The notes beneath the pieces were generated by a model. It had not been told where the DNA came from. It saw only the letters and a list, made by a program, of their open reading frames with translations, and did not search any database. Positions 1 to 7,463 of a stretch of 15,448 bases of DNA are shown piece after piece. Position 1 is the first letter of the stretch. Each line of letters opens with the position of its first letter. The stretch comes from an uncultured Muribaculaceae bacterium (GTDB lineage Bacteria; Bacteroidota; Bacteroidia; Bacteroidales; Muribaculaceae). The translations under genes and the position numbers were made by a program. The DNA lies in assembly GCA_910578305.1 (NCBI GenBank), contig CAJTQH010000054.1, forward strand, positions 1 through 15,448, in the 5' to 3' direction.

Positions 1-880
1 GAACGAAGTCAACCAAACGCTGCAGATTGAGCAGAGCGGCATGTCCTTCGTTGCAGTGATACAGAGTGGAATTGATGCCGAGACGCTTGAGCATCAGCAC
101 GCCGCCGATACCGAGAAGATACTCCTGTTTCAGACGGTTTTCCCAGTCGCCACCATAGAGTTTATGGGTAATGGGACGGTCAAACTCACTGTTCATGTCG
201 AAGTCCGTATCAAGCAGATAGAGCTTCATACGTCCTACATTTACACGCCAGATGTGAGAGTAAATGATACGACCGGGATAGGGCACTTCAAGGATCATAG
301 GCTGACCATTCTCGTCAAGAACTTGCTCGATTGGCAGCTGATTGAAGTTCTGAGGCTCGTAATTGGCAATCTGCTGGCCATCCACAGACAATGTCTGAGT
401 AAAATAGCCGTAGCGATAGAGGAAACCTACCGCTGTCATGTCCACACAACTGTCTGAAGCTTCCTTGATATAGTCACCGGCCAAAACACCGAGACCGCCG
501 GAATAAATCTTCAGGCAGTTGCAAAGGCCGTATTCCATAGAGAAGTATGACACCGAAGGAACGTCCTTACGCATAGGCTTGCTCATATATTCCTTGAAGG
601 AAGCATATACATTGTCTATACGTGCCATCATCTCTTCGTCGTTCATGATTTCGTTCATGCGGTCAGAGCTGATGCGCTGAAGCACCATCACTGGATTTTC
701 ACCGGTCGAACGCCAGAGGTCAGGATTGATATCACGGAACAAAGCCTTGGCTTCACTATTCCATACCCACCAGAGATTCTTTGATATAACATCAAGCGGT
801 TTCAACCGAAGGGGCAGTTCGGCAACCACAGTAGCGTCATGCCAAACGGGGGCATTAGTCTGACTAACTTTAATTTTCAT
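1..880 (-). CDS. glgP: alpha-glucan (glycogen) phosphorylase, N-terminal part, cut by window edge
   Basis: Reading the minus strand from the ATG at 880-878 gives 293 codons with no stop, so the 3' part lies beyond the left edge. Recognisable pieces are LWWVWN (residues 36-41), SYFSMEYGL (111-119), KIYSGGLGVLAGDY (124-137), FLYRYGYF (153-160) and YHCNEGHAAL (274-283). These are hallmarks of the TIGR02094-type alpha-glucan phosphorylases, usually about 850 residues, so roughly a third is present. The family releases glucose-1-phosphate from alpha-1,4-glucan ends using phosphate and pyridoxal phosphate, in the cytoplasm. The PLP lysine lies in the missing C-terminal half and cannot be checked. 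The gene follows the glycogen synthase after 24 bp of A/T-rich spacer (TATATAAAAT before the ATG) and is probably co-transcribed with it. The family assignment is secure; the preference for glycogen over maltodextrin is inferred from the neighbours. Confidence 0.93.
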   Translation of the reverse strand, partial: MKIKVSQTNAPVWHDATVVAELPLRLKPLDVISKNLWWVWNSEAKALFRDINPDLWRSTGENPVMVLQRISSDRMNEIMNDEEMMARIDNVYASFKEYMSKPMRKDVPSVSYFSMEYGLCNCLKIYSGGLGVLAGDYIKEASDSCVDMTAVGFLYRYGYFTQTLSVDGQQIANYEPQNFNQLPIEQVLDENGQPMILEVPYPGRIIYSHIWRVNVGRMKLYLLDTDFDMNSEFDRPITHKLYGGDWENRLKQEYLLGIGGVLMLKRLGINSTLYHCNEGHAALLNLQRLVDFV

Positions 881-904
881 ATTTTATATATGGATTAAGT
901 GTTT

Positions 905-2563
905 TTATTTGCTATTTCTAATACGCTCGTTTTTAAGAGCAACATCAAATGCTGTGCTATAATAACCGACAAACAGACTCCAATTGGCTCTCGCTGCTGT
1001 AGCCAACGAACTTTTGTGTATGATTTCGGTCTGGGACTTATCAGCACACGACAGGAATTTCAACGCACGTCCGATAGTGTCGACCACAGCATCGTAATTC
1101 GAGTCACTACGGCCTGCAACAGTCACACCGGACTCTTCAAAATTATTGACAGCGCTATGCAGAATCCACTGACCGAAGCCCGAAAGCGATGTTGTGACAG
1201 TGGGCACTCCGAATGCCACGCTTTCAAGCGGAGTATAGCCCCAAGGCTCATAGTATGAGGGGAAAACAGTGACATCCATGCCGATCAGCAGTTCATAATA
1301 ATTGAGCGAGAATATACCGTCGTTGCCATTCAGGTAGCAGGGTACGTATATAACGTCAACATTGTCGGACTGAGCATTACCAAAACCGATCTGATGAATA
1401 CGGTTTATTATGGGATCGCTGTCGTAATTGTGCAATCGATGGGTAATAACAGCATCGTCCAGACGAGTCTTTTCGCCCGAAGCAATGTTCGCACGCAAAT
1501 CCTCACGCGGTCCGGCTACCCACGCGGGCACCATTATATATGCAAGCACCTTACGACATGGCTGAAGATGTGCCAGATGATTCATCGTATCGAGGAACAG
1601 GTCAATACCCTTATTGCGATACTCGCAGCGTCCGGATGTACATATAATAAATGTATCATCGCTGTATTCATTGCCTGTTAGAGCCGATGCTACTTCAAGA
1701 AGAGTGCGGCGAGCCGCATGGCGACACACCTTGAATTTCGACTTAGAGGGCACAAAGTTAGGTTCAAAACCATTTGGCGTCACAACATCGGGCTTTCGCT
1801 CTAAAAGCTGCTCACATTCCAATGCCGTGATGTCGCTGACGGTAGTAAAACAGTCGGCCTGTGTGGCCGCCGCCTTTTCAAGTGAGTGCTTTGCCTCCAT
1901 GTTGAGCTCGCGAGCCATCTGATCACCGTTATATCCCTTGAGATAATCATACAGCGGCTTTCCGTTGCCACATATGCTACGGCCTATCGAAGTGGCATGA
2001 GTTGTAAATACCGTGGCCACTTCCGGCATTTTGTCTTTAACATAAAGCAAGCCCATTCCGGTAGTCCATTCATCAAAATGCGCTATCACATTCTTTAGAA
2101 CCGCACCACCCATGTGACGATACAGGCTTTCTATCACCACACCGGAAGCATGCGCAAACGCACAAGCCTCATCGTAGTCTCCGTAAGCATGCATGGAATC
2201 AACTCCGTATAACTCCCACATGTGTCCGTAAAACTCATTCTTAACCGCATACATACCGTCAAACTTCACAAGTATGGCTATCGGCTTCCCGGGTACATTC
2301 CATCGACCCACTCTCACCGAAACGCCTTCAGGAAAAGAAGCTTTTGTTTTCCAATCCTTTAACAAAGACGCGGTTTCTATAAAATCAGGGGAAGGATTCT
2401 CCGAAGACCACACATCGGGTCCTATGAAAATCACCTTATCCTTATATTGCTTTTGCAGTGTTTTTGCTTTGGTAGAAAGCACAGTATATATACCGCCTAC
2501 TTTATTGCACACCTCCCACGAGGTCTCAAAAAGCAAGTCCACATCCACATTGTTTTTCTCCAT
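905..2563 (-). CDS. GT3-family (eukaryote-like) glycogen synthase
   Basis: This is a 552-residue glycosyltransferase that by family would transfer glucose from a nucleotide sugar, UDP-glucose in the well-studied eukaryotic members, to the growing alpha-1,4-glucan. The N-terminus has LLFETSWEVCNKVGGIYTV (residues 10-28), equivalent to the start of yeast and animal glycogen synthase with its glycine pair binding the sugar nucleotide. The middle has TVFTTHATSIGR, DCFTTVSDITALE and VVTPNGFEPNF. The C-terminal half has the GT-B signature YYEPWGYTPLESVAFGVP, with the catalytic E-x7-E pair at E439 and E447. It is shorter than eukaryotic enzymes (about 700) and I see no arginine-rich regulatory tail. 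This is the GT3 type, not the ADP-glucose-using GT5 GlgA of most bacteria. The leader is about 30 nt after a good promoter at 2602-2632, and glgP follows 24 bp downstream. The start at 2563 is the only ATG before the conserved block. No gene symbol is given because glgA would imply the GT5 family. Confidence 0.93.
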   Translation of the reverse strand: MEKNNVDVDLLFETSWEVCNKVGGIYTVLSTKAKTLQKQYKDKVIFIGPDVWSSENPSPDFIETASLLKDWKTKASFPEGVSVRVGRWNVPGKPIAILVKFDGMYAVKNEFYGHMWELYGVDSMHAYGDYDEACAFAHASGVVIESLYRHMGGAVLKNVIAHFDEWTTGMGLLYVKDKMPEVATVFTTHATSIGRSICGNGKPLYDYLKGYNGDQMARELNMEAKHSLEKAAATQADCFTTVSDITALECEQLLERKPDVVTPNGFEPNFVPSKSKFKVCRHAARRTLLEVASALTGNEYSDDTFIICTSGRCEYRNKGIDLFLDTMNHLAHLQPCRKVLAYIMVPAWVAGPREDLRANIASGEKTRLDDAVITHRLHNYDSDPIINRIHQIGFGNAQSDNVDVIYVPCYLNGNDGIFSLNYYELLIGMDVTVFPSYYEPWGYTPLESVAFGVPTVTTSLSGFGQWILHSAVNNFEESGVTVAGRSDSNYDAVVDTIGRALKFLSCADKSQTEIIHKSSLATAARANWSLFVGYYSTAFDVALKNERIRNSK

Positions 2564-2601
2564 TTATCACTTATAAGTTGCTGTGTTTTGAAAATTTTGC
2601 G

Positions 2602-2632
2602 CAAATATACTGCTTTTTTGCCAATGGCACAA
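2602..2632 (-). promoter_or_regulatory. promoter for the glycogen synthase-glgP operon
   Basis: On the minus strand a perfect Bacteroidota -7 box, TATATTTG (plus positions 2602-2609), is preceded after exactly 19 bases by TTGT (2629-2632), a partial match to the -33 element TTTG. Transcription would begin near 2595, giving a leader of about 30 nt before the ATG at 2563. The match is by eye to the published TTTG/TAnnTTTG consensus. Confidence 0.6.
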
Positions 2633-2790
2633 CTACTTGACGCCCAAACTACACATGCACAACAACAATCAGTGCTTAATTAACGTTAATACTAGCTTTT
2701 ACAGCCATTATCAGTGTTGCAATATTGTAACGAATTCACTAATTTCGCATTACAATGACCAAAACATGTATCATATCAACCTTGCTTATC

Positions 2791-2798
2791 TACCTTTG
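2791..2798 (+). promoter_or_regulatory. -7 box of the pullulanase promoter
   Basis: TACCTTTG fits TAnnTTTG exactly. No TTTG sits 19-21 bases upstream, so the -33 element is weak. A start site about 6-8 bases downstream, near 2804, would leave almost no leader for the ATG at 2812 but about 75 nt for the ATG at 2878, which supports the later start. Confidence 0.45.
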
Positions 2799-2877
2799 AA
2801 CAACGGATACAATGGCGCACTCCACTATGCCGGTCAGCGACACAGATATATACATTTCAACCACATCACACTTAGTA

Positions 2878-4896
2878 ATGAGACACGACAGTAAAAAATT
2901 ACTAAGCCACACCATTTTCGGCGAAGACACCTATGCGTCTGAAACGGCAGCCCAGATACACGGCAACCGTTATGCCGCATTTGAAACATACTCCAACAGA
3001 AACGGCGAGCTTGAGCTCACGACAGACGATTCGGGCACACATTTTCGACTCTGGTCGCCCGAAGCCACCAAGGCAAGGGTATTTATCTACGACACAGATA
3101 GTGGAGGAAATCCAACAAACATATTAGAAATGACACGCTCCGCAGGAGGGACATTAACCGCATCGACAACCGACAGATTATATGGTAAATTTTATACCTT
3201 CAGAATACTGCATAATGGCCGATGGCTTGATGAAACACCGGGGATATGGGCAAAAGCCACAGGTACAAACGGGCGTCGAGCTGCAATAATAGACATGTCT
3301 CAGACCAATCCGGCAGGATGGACTGACGACCACGGGCCAAAGATTGAGTCCATAACAGATGCCGTGATTTATGAAATGCACCATCGCGACATGTCTATGC
3401 ACCATACATCCGGTATAGTCAACAAAGGAAAATTTCTCGCTCTTACAGAACACAACACCCGGACTCCCGGAGGAAGCAGTACGGGCATAGACCACCTGAA
3501 AGAGCTTGGCATTACCCACGTACACATACTTCCGTCATACGATTTCAACAGCATAGACGAATCCAATCTGCTTTCCAATCAGTACAATTGGGGCTATGAC
3601 CCGTATAACTACAACACGCCGGAAGGATCTTATTCCACAGATCCTGCCAATCCGTCGACACGCATCAACGAAATGAAGCGCATGATACAGAGTCTACACA
3701 ATGCAGGAATAGGAGTAATCATGGATGTGGTCTACAACCATACGGCCGACAATGACTCTTCCAATTTTTCGCTCACCGCCCCCGGCTACTTTTACAGGCA
3801 CCGACCCGACGGAAGTTACAGCGATGCATCGGCATGCGGAAACGAAACCGCATCTGACAGACCGCAGGTGCGCGACTTCATCATAAACTCAGTTAGGTAT
3901 TGGGCAACAGAATACCATATTGACGGTTTTCGCTTTGACCTAATGGCCATACATGATATCGAGACCATGAATCTGGTCGCAGAAGCACTCAAAGAAATAA
4001 ATCCAAACATATTTATATATGGAGAAGGATGGACCGCAGGCGACTCTCCTCTTCCAGCGGATCGCCGGGCGCTGAAAGAAAATGTGGCTATGATGAATGG
4101 AGTGGCCGTGTTCAGCGATGATATCCGCGACGCCATAAAAGGACACTACTGCAATGCCTCCGACAGAGGATTCGCCACCGGCAAGCCCGGACTTGAAGAA
4201 ACCGTAAAAATCGGAATCGTGGCATCAACCGCGCATCCGCAAGTAGACTATTCAAAAGGCAATAATTCAAAATTAGCCTACGCATCATCTCCGACACAGA
4301 TAATAAACTATGTGTCGTGTCACGACGATCTTTGCCTGACTGACAAACTTGCCAGATCAATGCCTGAAACTACGGATGATGAACGGATACGTGCCGCCAA
4401 ACTGGCACAGACCATAGTATTCACATCTCAAGGCACTCCTTTCATGTTTGCCGGAGAGGAAATATTCCGCAACAAAAAAGGAGTACACAACAGTTTCAAC
4501 AGTCCTGACTCAATCAATGCCATAGACTGGTCTCAAAAAGAAACATATCGAGAGCTTTTTGACTACTATACGGAACTCATTCGACTTCGCAAATCCCACA
4601 CGGCATTCCGCATGACCACAGCCGAAGACATTGCAAGACACATCAGATTTGACAAAACAGACGCTACAGACTGCCTGATATCGTATGCCATAACAAATCA
4701 TGCCAATGGTGACGAATGGAACGAAATCAGACTGGTATTTAACGGGGGAAATGAAATTCAGACAGTGAAGATACCACGTGGCAAATGGCTTGTAATAGCC
4801 CGCGACGGCAATCTCAAAGCCGATGGTTTTGACTACATCAGCGGTGGAAAGACCACAATTGAACCCCGATCCGCCTTGATCATTGCAAAGGCATAG
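2878..4896 (+). CDS. pulA: type I pullulanase / glycogen debranching enzyme (GH13 with CBM48)
   Basis: This is a 672-residue alpha-1,6-glucan hydrolase that would open branch points in glycogen or pullulan-like glucans. An N-terminal CBM48-like region starts around GTHFRLWSPEATKARVFIYD. The type I pullulanase signature YNWGYDP lies at residues 236-242. The GH13 blocks follow: DVVYNHT (283-289), GFRFDLMA with nucleophile D354, YGEGW with acid/base E383, and VSCHDD with third acid D483. All catalytic residues are present. No signal peptide is visible, so a cytoplasmic role is likely, matching the divergent glycogen synthase and phosphorylase genes. The reading frame is open from an ATG at 2812 (694 residues), but the residues added there look unstructured and that ATG lies only 13 bases after a -7 box. 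The 2878 start gives about 670 residues, a usual length for Bacteroides homologues as I recall them. Confidence 0.92.
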   Translation: MRHDSKKLLSHTIFGEDTYASETAAQIHGNRYAAFETYSNRNGELELTTDDSGTHFRLWSPEATKARVFIYDTDSGGNPTNILEMTRSAGGTLTASTTDRLYGKFYTFRILHNGRWLDETPGIWAKATGTNGRRAAIIDMSQTNPAGWTDDHGPKIESITDAVIYEMHHRDMSMHHTSGIVNKGKFLALTEHNTRTPGGSSTGIDHLKELGITHVHILPSYDFNSIDESNLLSNQYNWGYDPYNYNTPEGSYSTDPANPSTRINEMKRMIQSLHNAGIGVIMDVVYNHTADNDSSNFSLTAPGYFYRHRPDGSYSDASACGNETASDRPQVRDFIINSVRYWATEYHIDGFRFDLMAIHDIETMNLVAEALKEINPNIFIYGEGWTAGDSPLPADRRALKENVAMMNGVAVFSDDIRDAIKGHYCNASDRGFATGKPGLEETVKIGIVASTAHPQVDYSKGNNSKLAYASSPTQIINYVSCHDDLCLTDKLARSMPETTDDERIRAAKLAQTIVFTSQGTPFMFAGEEIFRNKKGVHNSFNSPDSINAIDWSQKETYRELFDYYTELIRLRKSHTAFRMTTAEDIARHIRFDKTDATDCLISYAITNHANGDEWNEIRLVFNGGNEIQTVKIPRGKWLVIARDGNLKADGFDYISGGKTTIEPRSALIIAKA

Positions 4897-4964
4897 CAAT
4901 ACCATCCACCATCTTCTTAACACATCCGATGGCAGTTTTCAATATGCCGAAAAGCCACTATTAA

Positions 4965-4983
4965 ATTTAGACGGACTCTAAAT
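4965..4983. promoter_or_regulatory. candidate metal-regulator operator upstream of feoAB
   Basis: ATTTAGA-CGGAC-TCTAAAT is a perfect 7-bp inverted repeat around a 5-bp centre. It ends 15 bases before the -33 element of the feoAB promoter, a position suited to a repressor or activator. TTAG...CTAA half-sites recall operators of DtxR-type metal regulators, though the spacing differs from the classical DtxR site. Which protein binds is unknown. The inverted repeat is seen directly; its role is inferred. Confidence 0.5.
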
Positions 4984-4998
4984 AAACAACACAATTAC

Positions 4999-5029
4999 TT
5001 TGCAGTGTGCCTTAAATTTCGCACCTTTG
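4999..5029 (+). promoter_or_regulatory. feoAB promoter
   Basis: TTTG (4999-5002), a 19-base spacer and CACCTTTG (5022-5029) match the Bacteroidota TTTG/N19/TAnnTTTG promoter with one mismatch in the -7 box. Transcription would start near 5035, giving a leader of about 15-20 nt that is rich in A. Confidence 0.65.
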
Positions 5030-5051
5030 CAAAAAAATCGACCAATAATAT

Positions 5052-7457
5052 ATGCGCCTCAACGAGCTTACGACCGGCGAAAAAGCCAGAATTACAAAGA
5101 TTCTTGGTCATGGAGCGTTTCGCAAACGCCTAATAGAGATGGGATTTGTCAAGGGACATGAAGTGGAAGTATTGCTACATGCACCACTGCGCGACCCTAT
5201 AAAATACCGCATAATGAACTATGAGGTATCACTACGTGCATCCGAAGCCCATCTTATAGAGGTGGTGAAAATATCCGATGTCAATCATGACTCTGCCGAC
5301 AGCGTTAATGCCCGTGGCGTACTTGCTGACGAAAACAGTGAAATATATTCGTACGACACCCAGTCAAACATCATAAATATCGCCCTCATCGGCAATCCTA
5401 ACTGCGGAAAAACATCCCTTTTCAACATCGCATCAGGAGCTCATGAGCATGTGGGCAACTATAGCGGCGTGACAGTGGACGCAAAAAAAGGATCATTCAG
5501 ATATGGCGATTACAAATTCAACATAGTGGATCTTCCCGGAACGTATTCACTTGACACGTATTCGCCGGAAGAACTGTATGTTCGCCGCTATCTCAAGGAG
5601 GAGACTCCCGATGTGATAGTAAACGTAGTGGTGGCATCAAATCTCGAACGCAACCTGTATCTCACTACCGAGCTTATCGACATGGACCGAAGCATGGTCA
5701 TAGCACTAAACATGTACGACGAACTGAAGTCGTCGGGCGACAAACTCGACTATGATCTGCTCGGAGAAATGATCGGTGTCCCAATAGTGCCTACCGTGTC
5801 AAGAAACGGATTGGGAGTAGAACGCCTGTTTGAAACCATAATCGCCGTATATGAAGACCGCCATAAAGCCGTACGCCACATCCATGTCAACTTAGGACAG
5901 GAAATAGAACATGGCGTGACTGTGTTGAAAGACCGCCTGAAGCAGGACGGATATGTGGGTCGACATTTCTCACCCCGATATCTGGCCATAAAACTAATGG
6001 AGCATGACACAGAGGTGGAAAGCCTCATAAAAGACAGTCCGGACGCAGCACAGCTGACATCGATCCGCGACTCTGAGGTACACCGGATAGAAAAAGCCCT
6101 CGGCGAAGACATCACTTCTGCTATCGCTAATGAGAAATACGGATTCATAGCCGGAGCTCTTGCCGAAACATATCATAAGAACCAGCAAGAAACAATAAGC
6201 CACACTTCGGTCATAGACTCGCTTGTTACCAACAAACTCTTTGGATTTCCCATATTTCTGTTCATAATGTTCGGAATATTCTGGGCCACATTCGAGATAG
6301 GCGCATATCCGATGGAATGGATAGAAAGCCTCGTATCTGTGATAAGCAGCACATTACAGCAATATATGCCAGACGGAATGCTCAAAGATCTCATGGTCGA
6401 CGGCATTGTGGGCGGCGTTGGCGGTGTGATCGTTTTCCTGCCGAATATACTTATATTGTATTTCTGCATCTCGTTTATGGAAGATTCTGGGTACATGGCC
6501 AGAGCAGCTTTCATCATGGACCGACTCATGCACAGGATAGGCCTGCACGGAAAATCATTCATACCGCTTGTGATGGGATTTGGATGCAATGTTCCCGCAA
6601 TAATGTCGAGCCGCAGCATCGAAAGCCGCAGCAGCCGTATCATTACGATACTCATCAATCCATTCATGTCGTGTTCGGCTCGCCTGCCGCTTTATGCACT
6701 GCTTACAGTCACATTTTTCGAATCTCATGCCGCAGTGGTATTCATGGGGCTGTACATACTCGGAATAGTCATAGCTATGATTACGGCCAAAGTTCTAAGG
6801 AAGTTTTATTTCAAAGCCGATGAAACTCCGTTTGTAATGGAACTCCCACCCTACCGTATTCCGACGCTGAAATCATCGCTACGACATATGTGGGGTAAAG
6901 GCGAGCAATATCTGAAAAAGATGGGTGGGGTGATACTTGTAGCAAGCATAGCCGTATGGGCACTCAACTACTTTCCACGGCACGAAAAGCCGGCAACAGA
7001 GGCCGTCATACAATCAACGGCATACTCCAACGATTCAGAAATAGACCTCAGCACAGACTCTTATCTGCAAATCATAGGCAAAGCCATCAGCCCCGCCATG
7101 GAGCCACTTGGCATACACTGGCGCGGTACTGTGGCCGCACTCGCCGGAGTTCCTGCTAAAGAAATAGTCGTATCTACTTTAGGGGTGCTTTATACAGGAA
7201 GTGAGATCGAATCCGACGCCACACTATCATCGCGCATTTCCGCCCCCGATCCCAACTCCGGATCTCCGGATTTCACCTGGGCCTCAGCCCTTAGCTTCAT
7301 GGTATTCATATTGCTCTATTGCCCATGCATAGCCACTATCGTAGCTGTGATAAAAGAAACCGGAGATTGGCGCTACGGAATTTTCAGCGTGATATACAAC
7401 ACTGCAGTGGCGTGGATTGCAGCATTTACCACCTACCGCATAGCTTTGTTGTTCTGA
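5052..7457 (+). CDS. feoB: FeoA-FeoB fusion, ferrous iron transporter
   Basis: An 801-residue inner-membrane Fe(II) uptake protein with its cytosolic partner FeoA fused at the N-terminus. Residues 1 to about 72 form an SH3-like FeoA domain (MRLNELTTGEKARITKI..., then RLIEMGFVKGHEVEVL). After a linker comes the GTPase domain: G1 GNPNCGKT (114-121), the G2 region around VTVDAKKG, G3 DLPG (160-163), G4 NMYD (220-223) and the G5-like PTVSRNGLG. A helical region leads into the membrane core from about residue 395. That core contains GFGCNVPAIMSSRSI, the CSARLP motif with C541, and AGVPAKEIVVSTLG. All expected GTPase motifs are intact. FeoA-FeoB fusion is usual in this phylum. The gene stands alone behind its own promoter and a palindrome, which suggests metal-dependent control. 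It converges on mutS2 with 6 bp between the two stop codons. Confidence 0.96.
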   Translation: MRLNELTTGEKARITKILGHGAFRKRLIEMGFVKGHEVEVLLHAPLRDPIKYRIMNYEVSLRASEAHLIEVVKISDVNHDSADSVNARGVLADENSEIYSYDTQSNIINIALIGNPNCGKTSLFNIASGAHEHVGNYSGVTVDAKKGSFRYGDYKFNIVDLPGTYSLDTYSPEELYVRRYLKEETPDVIVNVVVASNLERNLYLTTELIDMDRSMVIALNMYDELKSSGDKLDYDLLGEMIGVPIVPTVSRNGLGVERLFETIIAVYEDRHKAVRHIHVNLGQEIEHGVTVLKDRLKQDGYVGRHFSPRYLAIKLMEHDTEVESLIKDSPDAAQLTSIRDSEVHRIEKALGEDITSAIANEKYGFIAGALAETYHKNQQETISHTSVIDSLVTNKLFGFPIFLFIMFGIFWATFEIGAYPMEWIESLVSVISSTLQQYMPDGMLKDLMVDGIVGGVGGVIVFLPNILILYFCISFMEDSGYMARAAFIMDRLMHRIGLHGKSFIPLVMGFGCNVPAIMSSRSIESRSSRIITILINPFMSCSARLPLYALLTVTFFESHAAVVFMGLYILGIVIAMITAKVLRKFYFKADETPFVMELPPYRIPTLKSSLRHMWGKGEQYLKKMGGVILVASIAVWALNYFPRHEKPATEAVIQSTAYSNDSEIDLSTDSYLQIIGKAISPAMEPLGIHWRGTVAALAGVPAKEIVVSTLGVLYTGSEIESDATLSSRISAPDPNSGSPDFTWASALSFMVFILLYCPCIATIVAVIKETGDWRYGIFSVIYNTAVAWIAAFTTYRIALLF

Positions 7458-7463
7458 CAATAA

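Larger units (their letters stand above)
2564..2877. promoter_or_regulatory. divergent intergenic region between glycogen synthase and pullulanase
   Basis: About 310 bp with no convincing gene. It carries the leftward promoter (2602-2632) and a -7-like box TACCTTTG for the rightward gene (2791-2798). Between them is an A/T-rich stretch holding the 10-bp palindrome TTAACGTTAA (2680-2689). Small ORFs here (for example 2637-2894) have no recognisable content. A shared regulator binding between the two promoters would be natural for a glucan-responsive locus, but no known operator was recognised. Confidence 0.5.
4897..5051. other. intergenic region upstream of feoAB
   Basis: Between the pullulanase stop and the feoAB start are 155 bp with no gene. 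The left half has only a weak potential stem (GGCA/TGCC around 4931-4948), not a convincing terminator for the pullulanase gene. The right half carries the palindrome at 4965-4983 and the promoter at 4999-5029. Confidence 0.5.

Noticed and set aside
41..457. 138-residue plus-strand frame at the left edge
   Set aside because: Antisense to the alpha-glucan phosphorylase, which has clear family motifs on the minus strand.
2680..2689. Palindrome TTAACGTTAA in the divergent glycogen promoter region as an operator
   Set aside because: A single short AT-rich palindrome is expected by chance in this composition, and it matches no operator that I know.
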